Assembly (NCBI RefSeq): GCF_000938255.1
Contig: NZ_JYMR01000055.1
Location: 44,045 to 108,044 of the forward strand
Length of the DNA: 64,000 bases
Origin: Bradyrhizobium sp. LTSP849
GTDB lineage: Bacteria; Pseudomonadota; Alphaproteobacteria; Rhizobiales; Xanthobacteraceae
Direction: 5' to 3'
Position numbers and translations under genes: made by a program. A model generated the notes under the pieces. The model searched no databases, was not told the origin of the DNA, and saw only the letters and a program-made list of their open reading frames with translations. Positions 7,422-15,269 of the stretch are shown in pieces; the stretch's first letter is position 1, and every line of letters begins with the position of its first letter.

Positions 7422-9011
7422 ATGAAAGCAGCACGGCCGAAACTCTCATTGGCGGCGCTCGTGCTTGCGGGCATGGCGGCGTTTGCGCTTGCCGGTCACT
7501 TCGCTGCGACGCGATTCATCCACGATCAGCAGGCACGCCAGCTCGACGAGCTGACCGAAGTCGTACTGCGCCGATCCGAATTCGCCGTCGATTTTGCGTC
7601 GGCGAGCCTCGACGAGTTGGCCGGCCGCGGGCTTGCCACATGCGACCCGGCCTCGCTCCAGGCGATCCGCCTCCACGTCTATCAGCGCTCCGCCGTAAAG
7701 GACATCCGTCTCGTCAATTCGGACGGGTCGGTGATCTGCTCGGCCTATTCGGAAACGCTCGAGTTCGACAAGGGCTGGGTCGATCGCGCGGACATGCTCG
7801 CCTCGCACGATTCGAAGCTGATGCTGTTTCGCGTCGAGCAGTTCGGCGGCGACGCGCTCGGCGTACTCAGGGACATCGACGGCAAGAAGGCGCTGGTTGC
7901 CATCCTCGGCATCAATTCCAGCCTGTTCGACATCATGCCGGCCGAGTTGCGCGCCCACGGCGAGGTGCTGCTCGCGCTCAAAAACGGCGCACAGCTCGGC
8001 GAGTTCATGCTCGACGCCGACAAGGCGCTGGCACATCCGGTCGATTTCGAAAAGAGCTCAGCGCGCTATCCGCTGCGCACCGTCATCCGCATCGACAAGA
8101 CCGTGCTGTCGACATGGAACAGCGAGGCCTATTGGCCGGCAATGGCGGTCTCGCTCGCGCTCGGCGCGCTGTTCGGTCTCCTCCTGTCGCGGACCCGGCG
8201 GATCGAGGGCCCCGTCGCCGATCTCGATCGTGCGCTCGTGCGCGGCGAGTTCAAGCCCTATTTCCAGCCGATCTTCGATCTTCGGACCGGCGAGATCAGG
8301 GGCTGCGAGATTCTGGCGCGCTGGCTGCGCGAGGACGGCTCGGTGGTCCCGCCGATGAACTTCATTCCACTGGCGGAATCCAGCGGACGCATCGAAGCCA
8401 TGACCTGGCAGCTGCTCGGCCGCGCGCTGGCCGACCTTCAGCCTCATCTCAAGGCCGACAAGGATTTCAAGCTCTCGTTCAACGTCGTGCCCAAGCACAT
8501 CCTGAGCGCCGGCTTCGTCGAAACGCTCCGCAGCACCGTCGCCGCGGCACGGGTTTCCGCGCGGCAGATCGTGGTCGAGGTGACCGAGCGCGACGAGCTC
8601 GATGATCTCGCGCGCGCTGCTGCCGTGGTGAGCGAGCTGCGCGACTACGGCTTCCGCGTCGCCATCGATGACGTCGGCGTCGGCCACAGCGGGCTGTCGC
8701 GGCTGAAAGGGCTCGGTGCCAACATGATCAAGATCGACAAGTTCTTCGTCGACACCATCACGGTGGACGCCTCGACCACCACGATCGTGGAGATGCTGGT
8801 GGCGCTCGCCAGGGATTTTCACATGACGGTCGTCGCCGAAGGCGTCGAGACCGAGGAACAGGTCCGCGCGCTGATCTCGTGCGGCGTCGAAGAGGGCCAG
8901 GGCTATCTCGTCGCCGCGCCGCTACCCTTCGCGAAGTTCAGCGAGCTTCTTGAGAAGCGCAACTTGGCCGCTTCGGCGGGCGCCGCACAGGACGTAGAGC
9001 TCGTCGCTTAG
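7422..9011 (+). CDS. CSS-motif EAL phosphodiesterase (c-di-GMP)
   Basis: A 529-residue membrane protein. A first membrane span at about 8-28 and a second near 240-258 flank a periplasmic domain that contains cysteines in TCDPAS and VICSAYSE, as in CSS-motif sensors where disulfide state controls the enzyme. The EAL domain (about 270-515) has EILARWL, a good NVVPKHI, VVEVTERDE, AIDDVGVGHSGLSRL, KIDKFFVD and VAEGVETEEQ, so the metal- and base-providing acidic residues are retained. It should hydrolyse c-di-GMP to pGpG in response to a periplasmic redox signal. The EAL triplet itself is written EIL, a common variant. Confidence 0.9.
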   Translation: MKAARPKLSLAALVLAGMAAFALAGHFAATRFIHDQQARQLDELTEVVLRRSEFAVDFASASLDELAGRGLATCDPASLQAIRLHVYQRSAVKDIRLVNSDGSVICSAYSETLEFDKGWVDRADMLASHDSKLMLFRVEQFGGDALGVLRDIDGKKALVAILGINSSLFDIMPAELRAHGEVLLALKNGAQLGEFMLDADKALAHPVDFEKSSARYPLRTVIRIDKTVLSTWNSEAYWPAMAVSLALGALFGLLLSRTRRIEGPVADLDRALVRGEFKPYFQPIFDLRTGEIRGCEILARWLREDGSVVPPMNFIPLAESSGRIEAMTWQLLGRALADLQPHLKADKDFKLSFNVVPKHILSAGFVETLRSTVAAARVSARQIVVEVTERDELDDLARAAAVVSELRDYGFRVAIDDVGVGHSGLSRLKGLGANMIKIDKFFVDTITVDASTTTIVEMLVALARDFHMTVVAEGVETEEQVRALISCGVEEGQGYLVAAPLPFAKFSELLEKRNLAASAGAAQDVELVA

Positions 9012-9092
9012 AAAAATACCTGAGGTCTTCACGCGCGGAACGCGCCAGGCGCTTGAACCGAAGATGGCACGGCAAATGCTTCAATAGGTGCC

Positions 9093-9209
9093 ATGTTGGC
9101 ACTGCTTCTCTTGTTGACTATTTTTGCGGCTGGATTTGCCGTCGGTTACGGCATTCGCGAACTGCGGTCACGGCGCCGCCGACGCAGACTCAAGCGAGTT
9201 GCCTTTTGA
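9093..9209 (+). CDS. 38-residue membrane microprotein of the GYxxR group
   Basis: A frame starting at the ATG at 9093 encodes MLALLLLLTIFAAGFAVGYG followed by IRELRSRRRRRRLKRVAF. A single membrane helix ends in AAGFAVGYGIR and is followed by an Arg/Lys-only tail. The match in plan to the proteins at 5313-5471 and 9382-9606 supports it as a real member of a small family. It lies downstream of the EAL gene on the same strand. Nothing is known of its role. Confidence 0.6.
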   Translation: MLALLLLLTIFAAGFAVGYGIRELRSRRRRRRLKRVAF

Positions 9210-9381
9210 ACAGGCTCGACACGATATCTCGCGCAATCCTGTTGTGTGAATGATCTAAAGTTCCGGGGCCTGCAGGCAAATTCATGTGATCGCGGGTCAT
9301 AGGAAGTCCGCAAATCTGCCTTATCAATGTTGAGCAGCCGCGGTATCGCAGAGGCAATCGTCGCGATGGTGGTACTTCAGC

Positions 9382-9606
9382 ATGTTCGAACTCCTACTTT
9401 TGGCTGGCATCGTGGCAATTTCGTTCGCTGCAGGCTACTGGACGCGGTCGGCTGTCTCGCATCGACGTCGTACGAGGTACCTTAAGTGGGAGCCCTACGT
9501 CCGCTCCTCTCGGCCGTCTCAGCCTCCCCAGTTCCTGATCCGCTCCCGCGGCGGAAATGTCGCACAGATGCCGAGGGCCGCATCAAGCGGCCGTCGCAGC
9601 GGCTGA
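9382..9606 (+). CDS. 74-residue membrane protein of the GYxxR group
   Basis: The product starts MFELLLLAGIVAISFAAGYW, then TRSAVSHRRRTRYLKWEPY and a Ser/Pro/Arg-rich low-complexity tail. The single membrane helix ending in FAAGYWTR plus a basic stretch is the same plan as two other short proteins in the window. The start codon at 9382 follows a reasonable purine stretch. It is probably an inner-membrane protein with a cytosolic basic tail. Function unknown. Confidence 0.65.
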   Translation: MFELLLLAGIVAISFAAGYWTRSAVSHRRRTRYLKWEPYVRSSRPSQPPQFLIRSRGGNVAQMPRAASSGRRSG

Positions 9607-9778
9607 TTCTGGACGAAGTACCTGCTCCGACTCCACCAGGGCGGACGATGGGGAAACTTGGCGCGTCCATTCTCATCAAGCGTCAATCCGCGTCTTTGTT
9701 GAACCAAGACGCGATTGCTGTTTAACGATAGCGAGAAGTTTCTCGGTAGCCCTTGGTGGTCTCGGGTATTGTGCGGGC

Positions 9779-10144
9779 ATGCTTCGGAACCCGCTCATAG
9801 CCGCCACAACCCTCTGCCTCGCCCTGATTGCCTACGCCACGGTGGCGAAGTTGACAGGGAGACCGGTGCTTGTGGGCCACGCCGAAGCCTACTGGATCGT
9901 GGTCGTCGAGCGGTTCAGCGCATACGGATTGCTAGGCTTTCTCTTGTCCTTTCTTCTGCCTGGGCGGTTCGGCTTGGCATGCGGCCTTGTGGTTTCCGTC
10001 GCAATAGGATTGGAAGTCCTGCAAGCGCTAACACCCGACCGGGATCCAGCTCTGCTGGATGTGCTGGAAAAAGCGGCAGGCGGAACCGTGGGCGTCCTTT
10101 TGGCTCAGACCATTCTTGCCTTCTTGCCAAGACCGCCATCCTAG
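9779..10144 (+). CDS. VanZ-like membrane protein
   Basis: About 121 residues with four hydrophobic segments (LIAATTLCLALIAYATV, FSAYGLLGFLLSFLLPG, LACGLVVSVAIGLEVLQAL, AAGGTVGVLLAQTILAFL). The phrase EVLQALTPDRDPALLDVLEKAAGGTVG corresponds to the conserved E-x(2)-Q and (D/N)-x(2)-xN-x(2)G part of VanZ-like proteins. The exact role of such single-domain proteins in rhizobia is unknown; VanZ itself gives low-level teicoplanin resistance. The ATG at 9779 fits the first membrane span, and the frame is open further upstream. Confidence 0.75.
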   Translation: MLRNPLIAATTLCLALIAYATVAKLTGRPVLVGHAEAYWIVVVERFSAYGLLGFLLSFLLPGRFGLACGLVVSVAIGLEVLQALTPDRDPALLDVLEKAAGGTVGVLLAQTILAFLPRPPS

Positions 10145-10196
10145 GCCAGATCATCACAGGCGCGCACGAGGTGCCGCTTTTCGAGGATTTGGAACA

Positions 10197-10481
10197 ATGA
10201 CCGGCAAGCGTCATCTGCTCTTGGCTATCGCCCTACTTGTTGGCACAACCGTCTCAGCAGCGGCTCAAGGCACCTACACCAACGGTGTGCGCAGCGGCTA
10301 CGCCGGGACCACCTCCAATTCGTCCAGCTCGACCACCACGTCCACAGGATCGTCCGCTGCAACGGCCCCCTCTTCGACCCAATCATCTCGGAATTTGGGG
10401 ACTGGCCAGGGCCGAACCGAGGGCGCGATGGGCCTCTCACCGCAATTGCAGAAAGAGCTGGGAATTGGTCGTCAACAATAA
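10197..10481 (+). CDS. Small secreted Ser/Thr-rich protein
   Basis: A 94-residue protein with a Sec signal peptide (KRHLLLAIALLVGTTVSAAAQ, cleavage near residue 24). The mature chain is low-complexity Ser/Thr/Gly (TTSNSSSSTTTSTGSSAATA) and ends GAMGLSPQLQKELGIGRQQ. It is probably exported to the periplasm or cell surface. The start lies about 50 bases after the VanZ-like gene on the same strand, so the two may share a transcript. No catalytic motif is visible. Confidence 0.65.
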   Translation: MTGKRHLLLAIALLVGTTVSAAAQGTYTNGVRSGYAGTTSNSSSSTTTSTGSSAATAPSSTQSSRNLGTGQGRTEGAMGLSPQLQKELGIGRQQ

Positions 10482-10540
10482 GCGCCTATTGGCGCTTCAG
10501 CCTTGACTGCGCTCTGTGATTTCAACGACCAGACGACCGG

Positions 10541-10747
10541 TCAGCGCAGTGGAGCTTCGGCGTCACGAGCGGCCGCGCGGGCTGTTCTGAAATCGGTCGC
10601 CTGACCGTTCTTGGAGAACGTTATGGCTTCGAATGACTTCTTGACCCCTCCAAGGTCATGCTCGATCGAAGCGTCTCGGAGCATGGCCCGGGCGTCGGTG
10701 TGAACAAAGAGAGCTGCGGCAAACGCCAGGGGGAAAAACTGCTTCAT
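10541..10747 (-). CDS. Small secreted protein, unknown
   Basis: From the ATG at 10747 the product is 68 residues. It has a signal peptide (KQFFPLAFAAALFVHTDARA) and a short mature part, MLRDASIEHDLGGVKKSFEA, then ITFSKNGQATDFRTARAAARD. The frame extends upstream to 10777 but the later start places the signal peptide correctly. The gene is convergent with the Ser/Thr-rich secreted protein. No family is recognised. Confidence 0.5.
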   Translation of the reverse strand: MKQFFPLAFAAALFVHTDARAMLRDASIEHDLGGVKKSFEAITFSKNGQATDFRTARAAARDAEAPLR

Positions 10748-10835
10748 GCCGCGCTCCGAGGCCAATTTCGACGGCATCTATTCGGGGAAAGTGCGACTAA
10801 ATAGCGGCGCCTCAATTGGCTTCCAGCGCCCACCT

Positions 10836-11282
10836 CTACTTCATCATCTGCCCACGAAGTTCACCGCCGGGATTCATCGCGGTATGAATGTTCGCGTACC
10901 ACTTTCCGGCGAGCAAATCCGCAGCCTGAGCGTCCGTGAGCGTGGCATTGCCCTGGATCGGGCTTTGGACGGTCTTGAATGGCAGTGCGATGCCGGCGTT
11001 CTTGCCGGCTTCAACGGGGCCGTGGAAATGTGCCCCCATCGCGGGACCTGACAGGCCCGCATAGGTGACCGTGTAGGTCAGGGTTTTTGTCTCGGTATCG
11101 AAGGTCGCTTCTGCCTTGCCCGATCCGGACGAGCTGTTTGGGGGCACCTCATTGCTGCCCTTGAGGTCGGCCTGCAGCTTTACGACCTCTGCGTTTGCCG
11201 GTGCGGCGGTCGCGATGACCAGGCCGCCAAGCAGCGCCGTCCCCCACAATGTTACGCAAACCAGACAGTTGGCTTTCCTCAT
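10836..11282 (-). CDS. CHRD-domain secreted protein
   Basis: The ATG at 11282 is preceded by a strong AGGAGG about five bases upstream, which decides this start over an earlier in-frame ATG at 11375. The 148-residue product has a signal peptide (TLWGTALLGGLVIATAAPANA) and a complete CHRD domain: LQADLKGSNEVPPN, GSGKAEATFDTETKTLTYTV, GPAMGAHFHGPVEAGKNAGI and WYANIHTAMNPGGELRGQM. CHRD domains occur in eukaryotic chordin and in many exported bacterial proteins of unknown role. It is likely periplasmic or extracellular. Confidence 0.9.
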   Translation of the reverse strand: MRKANCLVCVTLWGTALLGGLVIATAAPANAEVVKLQADLKGSNEVPPNSSSGSGKAEATFDTETKTLTYTVTYAGLSGPAMGAHFHGPVEAGKNAGIALPFKTVQSPIQGNATLTDAQAADLLAGKWYANIHTAMNPGGELRGQMMK

Positions 11283-11437
11283 CGCATCCTCCTGCAGGCT
11301 CTCAGGCCCGTGCGGGTTGGAACCCCGGGGCGAGCCCGAAATTCCAGATGCAGATTTATGCCTGATTCGGGACAATCATCGCGGTAATCTCGGCTCCCGC
11401 GACACAGACCCTTGAGGGTGACGGTCTTCGCGGCGGC

Positions 11438-11722
11438 TTAGGCCACCCCACGCCTGCCATGGACCTCATTTGGCGTCAGGAGCTCCGCCATCTGTCGATG
11501 GGTGGCCTGAAGCGCCTCGATGGCGCTATCGAGGTCGAAATCCGACTCGCGGACCGACGCGAAAAATTTGGCCGTCAGCGCGAGGTCCAGTTTGACACGC
11601 GTTGCGCCGTCGCGACTTTTTTTACGGTCAAGCGACAGATGAATGGCTCGCAACCTGGCGTCACCGCTGCTGCAATCACAGAGCGTGCCGAGTTCGTCAT
11701 ATGTCATCCAGATCTGAGGCAT
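11438..11722 (-). CDS. Hypothetical small cytoplasmic protein
   Basis: The 94-residue product starts MPQIWMTYDELGTLCDCSSGDARL, followed by RAIHLSLDRKKSRDGATRVKL and a helical C-terminal part (DFDLDSAIEALQATHRQMAELL). The motif YDELGTLCDCSSGDARLRA resembles short conserved hypothetical proteins of Bradyrhizobium and may be a helix-turn-helix-like fold, but this is uncertain. It has no signal or membrane segment. It stands between the CHRD gene and the GrlR-like gene on the same strand with clear gaps. Confidence 0.6.
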   Translation of the reverse strand: MPQIWMTYDELGTLCDCSSGDARLRAIHLSLDRKKSRDGATRVKLDLALTAKFFASVRESDFDLDSAIEALQATHRQMAELLTPNEVHGRRGVA

Positions 11723-11839
11723 TTTCTTTCCACCACACTTGTTCGGCCGCAGACTAAGTTTTGATGTCTAAAAGCTTTGTTTGTGCGATGCTGCCGCGGC
11801 CCGCCTTCGCTGCAACAGCGTCAATGCAAAGCTAAGAAG

Positions 11840-12292
11840 CTAGGCGGACGGCTTGGGAGGTGCGAACGAATGGTGCGGCCGCGACCGGCTGTCCAATCCT
11901 TTGGGCAATTTGTCGGCATTGAGCTTCACCACCGCGCATTTGGCGTCGGCTGCCGGCGCATCTTCCTGGCTGTAGATCAGCGTCGCCTCGAACTTGATAT
12001 CAGGCACTTCCCTCGCCGTCCCCGAGCAGGTCGCCACCGCGCCGCTGCACACACCCGTAAGATTGACCTCGACCTCGTCTGGACCGAACACGCTCGGATT
12101 GCCCTCGGCATGCCGTTTCACGGTCAGGACGGCCGTGAAGCGCTGCTGATCGACCTGGTAGGAGCCGCCATAAGTGAAGAAGCCATCGCGGCCCGAGATC
12201 CGCCCCTCGGTTAAATCTACGAGGCCGGTGCCCTGACCACGCGGGGTCCTGAACCAGGCAGCGTATTTCCCGTCTCTCAGCATGAAAAACAT
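11840..12292 (-). CDS. GrlR-like beta-barrel protein
   Basis: The 150-residue product has the pattern of GrlR-type small regulators: an N-terminal DGKYAAWFRTPRGQGTGLVDL, then GRISGRDGFFTYGGSYQVD and RFTAVLTVKRHAEG. In enterics GrlR binds and inhibits GrlA. Here there is no GrlA partner or type III secretion gene nearby, so the family link suggests a lipocalin-like fold only. A C-terminal extension of about 50 residues with two Cys and a basic Pro-rich end is unusual. ATG codons at 12292 and 12283 are both possible starts. Confidence 0.6.
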   Translation of the reverse strand: MFFMLRDGKYAAWFRTPRGQGTGLVDLTEGRISGRDGFFTYGGSYQVDQQRFTAVLTVKRHAEGNPSVFGPDEVEVNLTGVCSGAVATCSGTAREVPDIKFEATLIYSQEDAPAADAKCAVVKLNADKLPKGLDSRSRPHHSFAPPKPSA

Positions 12293-12433
12293 CCGTCGTG
12301 AAATTCAAACGTATTTGCGTCCAACTCTGGGGCGCCACAATGACCGATATGGCGCGCGTTCCGCCACGGTTAACGCCTCGCAAAGCCAATTCGTCAAATT
12401 GCCTTCGTCGCACGCGCGACGCCGGCGGCGACG

Positions 12434-14155
12434 TCAGAACAGTTCTATGCCGTCGTCCGCAGGCTCGACCGCCTCGACCCGGCGCGCGGCGGCAGTCGAC
12501 ACCAGCCCGAGGGCTTGCAGGAATTCCCGGTGGACGTCGCGCTCACGCTCCATCGTGTAGCGCGCAAAGAGAGCGTCGAGCATGGCCTCGTCCTGCGACT
12601 GCGGCCGATGCGCGCCCGCGCTTGCAGTCTCAAGGCGCGCGGCAACCGTAGGCAGCGTTGCAGAGCTCTCGCCGAGCGAGCTCATCAGGCCTTGCGCCGA
12701 ATTCATCAGGCCTTCGAACTCCGCGCCTTCATCGACAAGCCGGCTCATCAGCCTGCCAAGCCGTTCGTTACCGGCCTCGACCTCGCGCAGCGCCTGGAGG
12801 ATCTGTGGCTCGAGATTGGCGAGCTGGGTGGGATCACCCTGGACGCGGAGTTCCTTCAACTTGTTGGCCGAACGCTCGATGCCGTCAAGCACGGGCCTCA
12901 AGCGCCCGGCGCCAGCCGAGACCTGATCGGCGGTCGCCTTGAGCTCGTTGGCGATGACGACGAAGGCGCTGCCGCGACTGCCGAGATGGCTGGCCTTGAG
13001 GCCGGCATTCATGCCGATCAGCGTAATGTCGACCGTGGCCTCGGCAAGACCCGCGATGGCCTGACGAAATTTCGCCAGCGTATCCTCGACGATCGCCAGT
13101 GCCTCGTCGACCGCGCGGCCCGCGCTCTCGCAGGTGGCGATCAGGGTCGAGGCCTGCGCCAGCGTATGCTTGATGCGGGCAAGGAACGATGACGAACCGC
13201 CCTCATCGCCGCCGAACAGCGAGCGGCCGTGACCCACGACACTGCTTGCATCATTTAGGATGGCCGACAGCACCCGGATGATCTGACCGATGTCGCCACC
13301 GAACTCGCGCTGGGCGTCCCGGAGCTGGGCTGCCTGCAACCGGCAGATCGCGCGCGCGCCATCATCGCTTGCGACCGGTTCGGGCACGAGACTCGGCCCC
13401 GATCCGGATGACAGGCGCAGGCCATGACAGACATGTTCGAGGCGTTGACGGGTGCTGTCGCCGGCCTGCAAGGAAATAATCGCGCTGCCGACCGCCTCGG
13501 CGATCTTCTTCGTGCTGCCGCTCGCGAGATCGGCGAGATGGCTGCTCTTGCCGCGCTGATCGCGCAGGCCGGAATAGGCAGCGCCGAGCTCGGCGCTCTC
13601 CGAAACAAGTTGACTCCCGTAGCGGCTCTCGAACTCCTTTTGCCGGCCGGATGCGGTGGCGACCGCCTCGGACAGGCGCTGCTGGTCCCGCGCGCAGCCT
13701 TCGATCGAACCCTGCACGGCCTTACCGAGATCGTAAGCCTCCTGCGTGAAGGCGAGAAAGCCCTCGCGATCACCGTCGAGCGAAGCTGCCTCGATTCGCG
13801 CGCTGCGCGCGATGATGGTGATCATCTGGATATGCTTGAACAGCGGCTTGAGCAGCGAGGACGCTTCTGCCGTGCTCTTGCCGATCGTCGTGAGCAAGGC
13901 GCTCTCGGCTGGCAGCGCCCGCGCCAGCTCGCTCAACCGCGCCGCGATCTCCTGCAACGCGGTCGCGGCTCCCTCGATCTCCGCGCCGGAGAGTTCCTCG
14001 GAGAGATGAGCGAGACCCTGATTCAGCTCCTTAAAGATGATGTGGCCACGACCGAGCTGATTGCCGACGCGCGCAAAGACGTCCTCGATACGCGACGAGA
14101 CGTCCTCGATCGCGACGATCGCATCAGTGAACGTGTTGGCTGGAATCGCGGACAT
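12434..14155 (-). CDS. Soluble MCP-like coiled-coil protein of the chemotaxis operon
   Basis: A 573-residue protein without membrane segments or HAMP domain, almost wholly helical. The stretch ITLIGMNAGLKASHLGSRGSAFVVIANELKATADQV (about residues 385-420) is a degenerate MCP hairpin tip. An earlier stretch, IARSARIEAASLDGDREGF (about 115-135), looks like a second degenerate tip. The protein ends in an acidic DDGIELF. It begins 5 bases after the cheB stop and is the last gene of the operon. It could be a cytoplasmic receptor or array scaffold; it lacks the exact CheA/CheW contact sequence, so a signalling role is inference. Confidence 0.8.
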   Translation of the reverse strand: MSAIPANTFTDAIVAIEDVSSRIEDVFARVGNQLGRGHIIFKELNQGLAHLSEELSGAEIEGAATALQEIAARLSELARALPAESALLTTIGKSTAEASSLLKPLFKHIQMITIIARSARIEAASLDGDREGFLAFTQEAYDLGKAVQGSIEGCARDQQRLSEAVATASGRQKEFESRYGSQLVSESAELGAAYSGLRDQRGKSSHLADLASGSTKKIAEAVGSAIISLQAGDSTRQRLEHVCHGLRLSSGSGPSLVPEPVASDDGARAICRLQAAQLRDAQREFGGDIGQIIRVLSAILNDASSVVGHGRSLFGGDEGGSSSFLARIKHTLAQASTLIATCESAGRAVDEALAIVEDTLAKFRQAIAGLAEATVDITLIGMNAGLKASHLGSRGSAFVVIANELKATADQVSAGAGRLRPVLDGIERSANKLKELRVQGDPTQLANLEPQILQALREVEAGNERLGRLMSRLVDEGAEFEGLMNSAQGLMSSLGESSATLPTVAARLETASAGAHRPQSQDEAMLDALFARYTMERERDVHREFLQALGLVSTAAARRVEAVEPADDGIELF

Positions 14156-14160
14156 TGCGA

Positions 14161-15252
14161 TCAGCCCGCCACCGCGGCAGGCCCGGCCTGATACCAGAAC
14201 ATGATCTCGCGCGGGATGTGCTGCAGCGAAACCACCTTCTCGACGCCGCCATGGGCGATGGCTTCCTTGGGCATGCCGAACACGACGCAGCTTTCTTCGT
14301 CCTGCGCCCGCGTCGAGGCGCCGAGCTTGCGCATCTCCAGCATCCCGCGTGCACCGTCATCGCCCATCCCGGTCATGATGACGCCGAGCGCGTTGGCGCC
14401 GGCATGCTGGGCGGCCGAGCGGAACAGCACATCGACCGACGGACGATGCCGCGACACCGGCGGGCCGTCCTTGATCGCGATCTGATAGCGCAGACCGATG
14501 CGCTGGAGCAGCATGTGACGGGCGCCCGGCGCGATATAGGCCCAGCCCGGCAGCACCGGCTCGCCGTCCTCGGCCTCCTTGACCCGGATCTGGCAGACGC
14601 TGTCGAGACGTCTGGCGAAGGCGGCGGTAAAGCCTGCGGGCATGTGCTGGACGATCAGGATGGGAGGACAATGCGCCGGCAGCATATCGAGGACGTCGTT
14701 GAGCGCTTCCGTTCCCCCCGTCGATGCACCGATGCACACGATGCGTTCCGTCGTCGGCCGGACCTTGCCCTGCACCGGCGGCGGGATGATGGCGTCGGCG
14801 GTCAGCTTCTTCTCGATCACCCGCCGCTCCGTGCGCGGACGCACACGCGCGCGCGCTGCCGACTTCACGGATTCGCGCAGCCGTGTCGAACATTCGAGCA
14901 GCGCCTGTCGTGTGTCGATCTTCGGCTTGGGCACGATATCGACGGCGCCCGCCTCGAATGCCTCGAACATCACGTTCGAGCCTTCCTCGGTCAACGAGGA
15001 GCAGATGATCACGGGGATCGGGCGCTGCGCCATGATCTTGCGCAGGAAGGTCATGCCGTCCATGCGCGGCATCTCGAGGTCGAGGATCATGACGTCGGGG
15101 AGTTCGTCCTGGAGACGCCGCGCCGCCACGAACGGATCGGACGCGGTCCCCATCACTTCGATGTCGGGATCGTCATTGAGGATGGTCTGGAGGATTTGGC
15201 GCACCGACGCCGAATCGTCCACGATCAGCACGCGAACTTTCTCCTTCGGCAT
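14161..15252 (-). CDS. cheB: CheB, chemotaxis response regulator protein-glutamate methylesterase
   Basis: The 363-residue product has an N-terminal receiver domain (phosphoacceptor Asp58 in ILDLEMPRMDG, Lys109 in VPKPK) joined by a basic linker to a C-terminal methylesterase. The Ser-His-Asp catalytic residues are Ser177 in IGASTGG, His203 in VQHMP and Asp299 or 300 in TGMGDDG. CheB demethylates and deamidates glutamates on the MCPs for adaptation. The ATG at 15252 was chosen because it begins the receiver sequence MPKEKVRVLIVDD; the frame is open far upstream only because of GC bias. It starts 17 bases after the cheR stop. Confidence 0.97.
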   Translation of the reverse strand: MPKEKVRVLIVDDSASVRQILQTILNDDPDIEVMGTASDPFVAARRLQDELPDVMILDLEMPRMDGMTFLRKIMAQRPIPVIICSSLTEEGSNVMFEAFEAGAVDIVPKPKIDTRQALLECSTRLRESVKSAARARVRPRTERRVIEKKLTADAIIPPPVQGKVRPTTERIVCIGASTGGTEALNDVLDMLPAHCPPILIVQHMPAGFTAAFARRLDSVCQIRVKEAEDGEPVLPGWAYIAPGARHMLLQRIGLRYQIAIKDGPPVSRHRPSVDVLFRSAAQHAGANALGVIMTGMGDDGARGMLEMRKLGASTRAQDEESCVVFGMPKEAIAHGGVEKVVSLQHIPREIMFWYQAGPAAVAG

Positions 15253-15269
15253 TTTGGGTGGCGCTCCAA

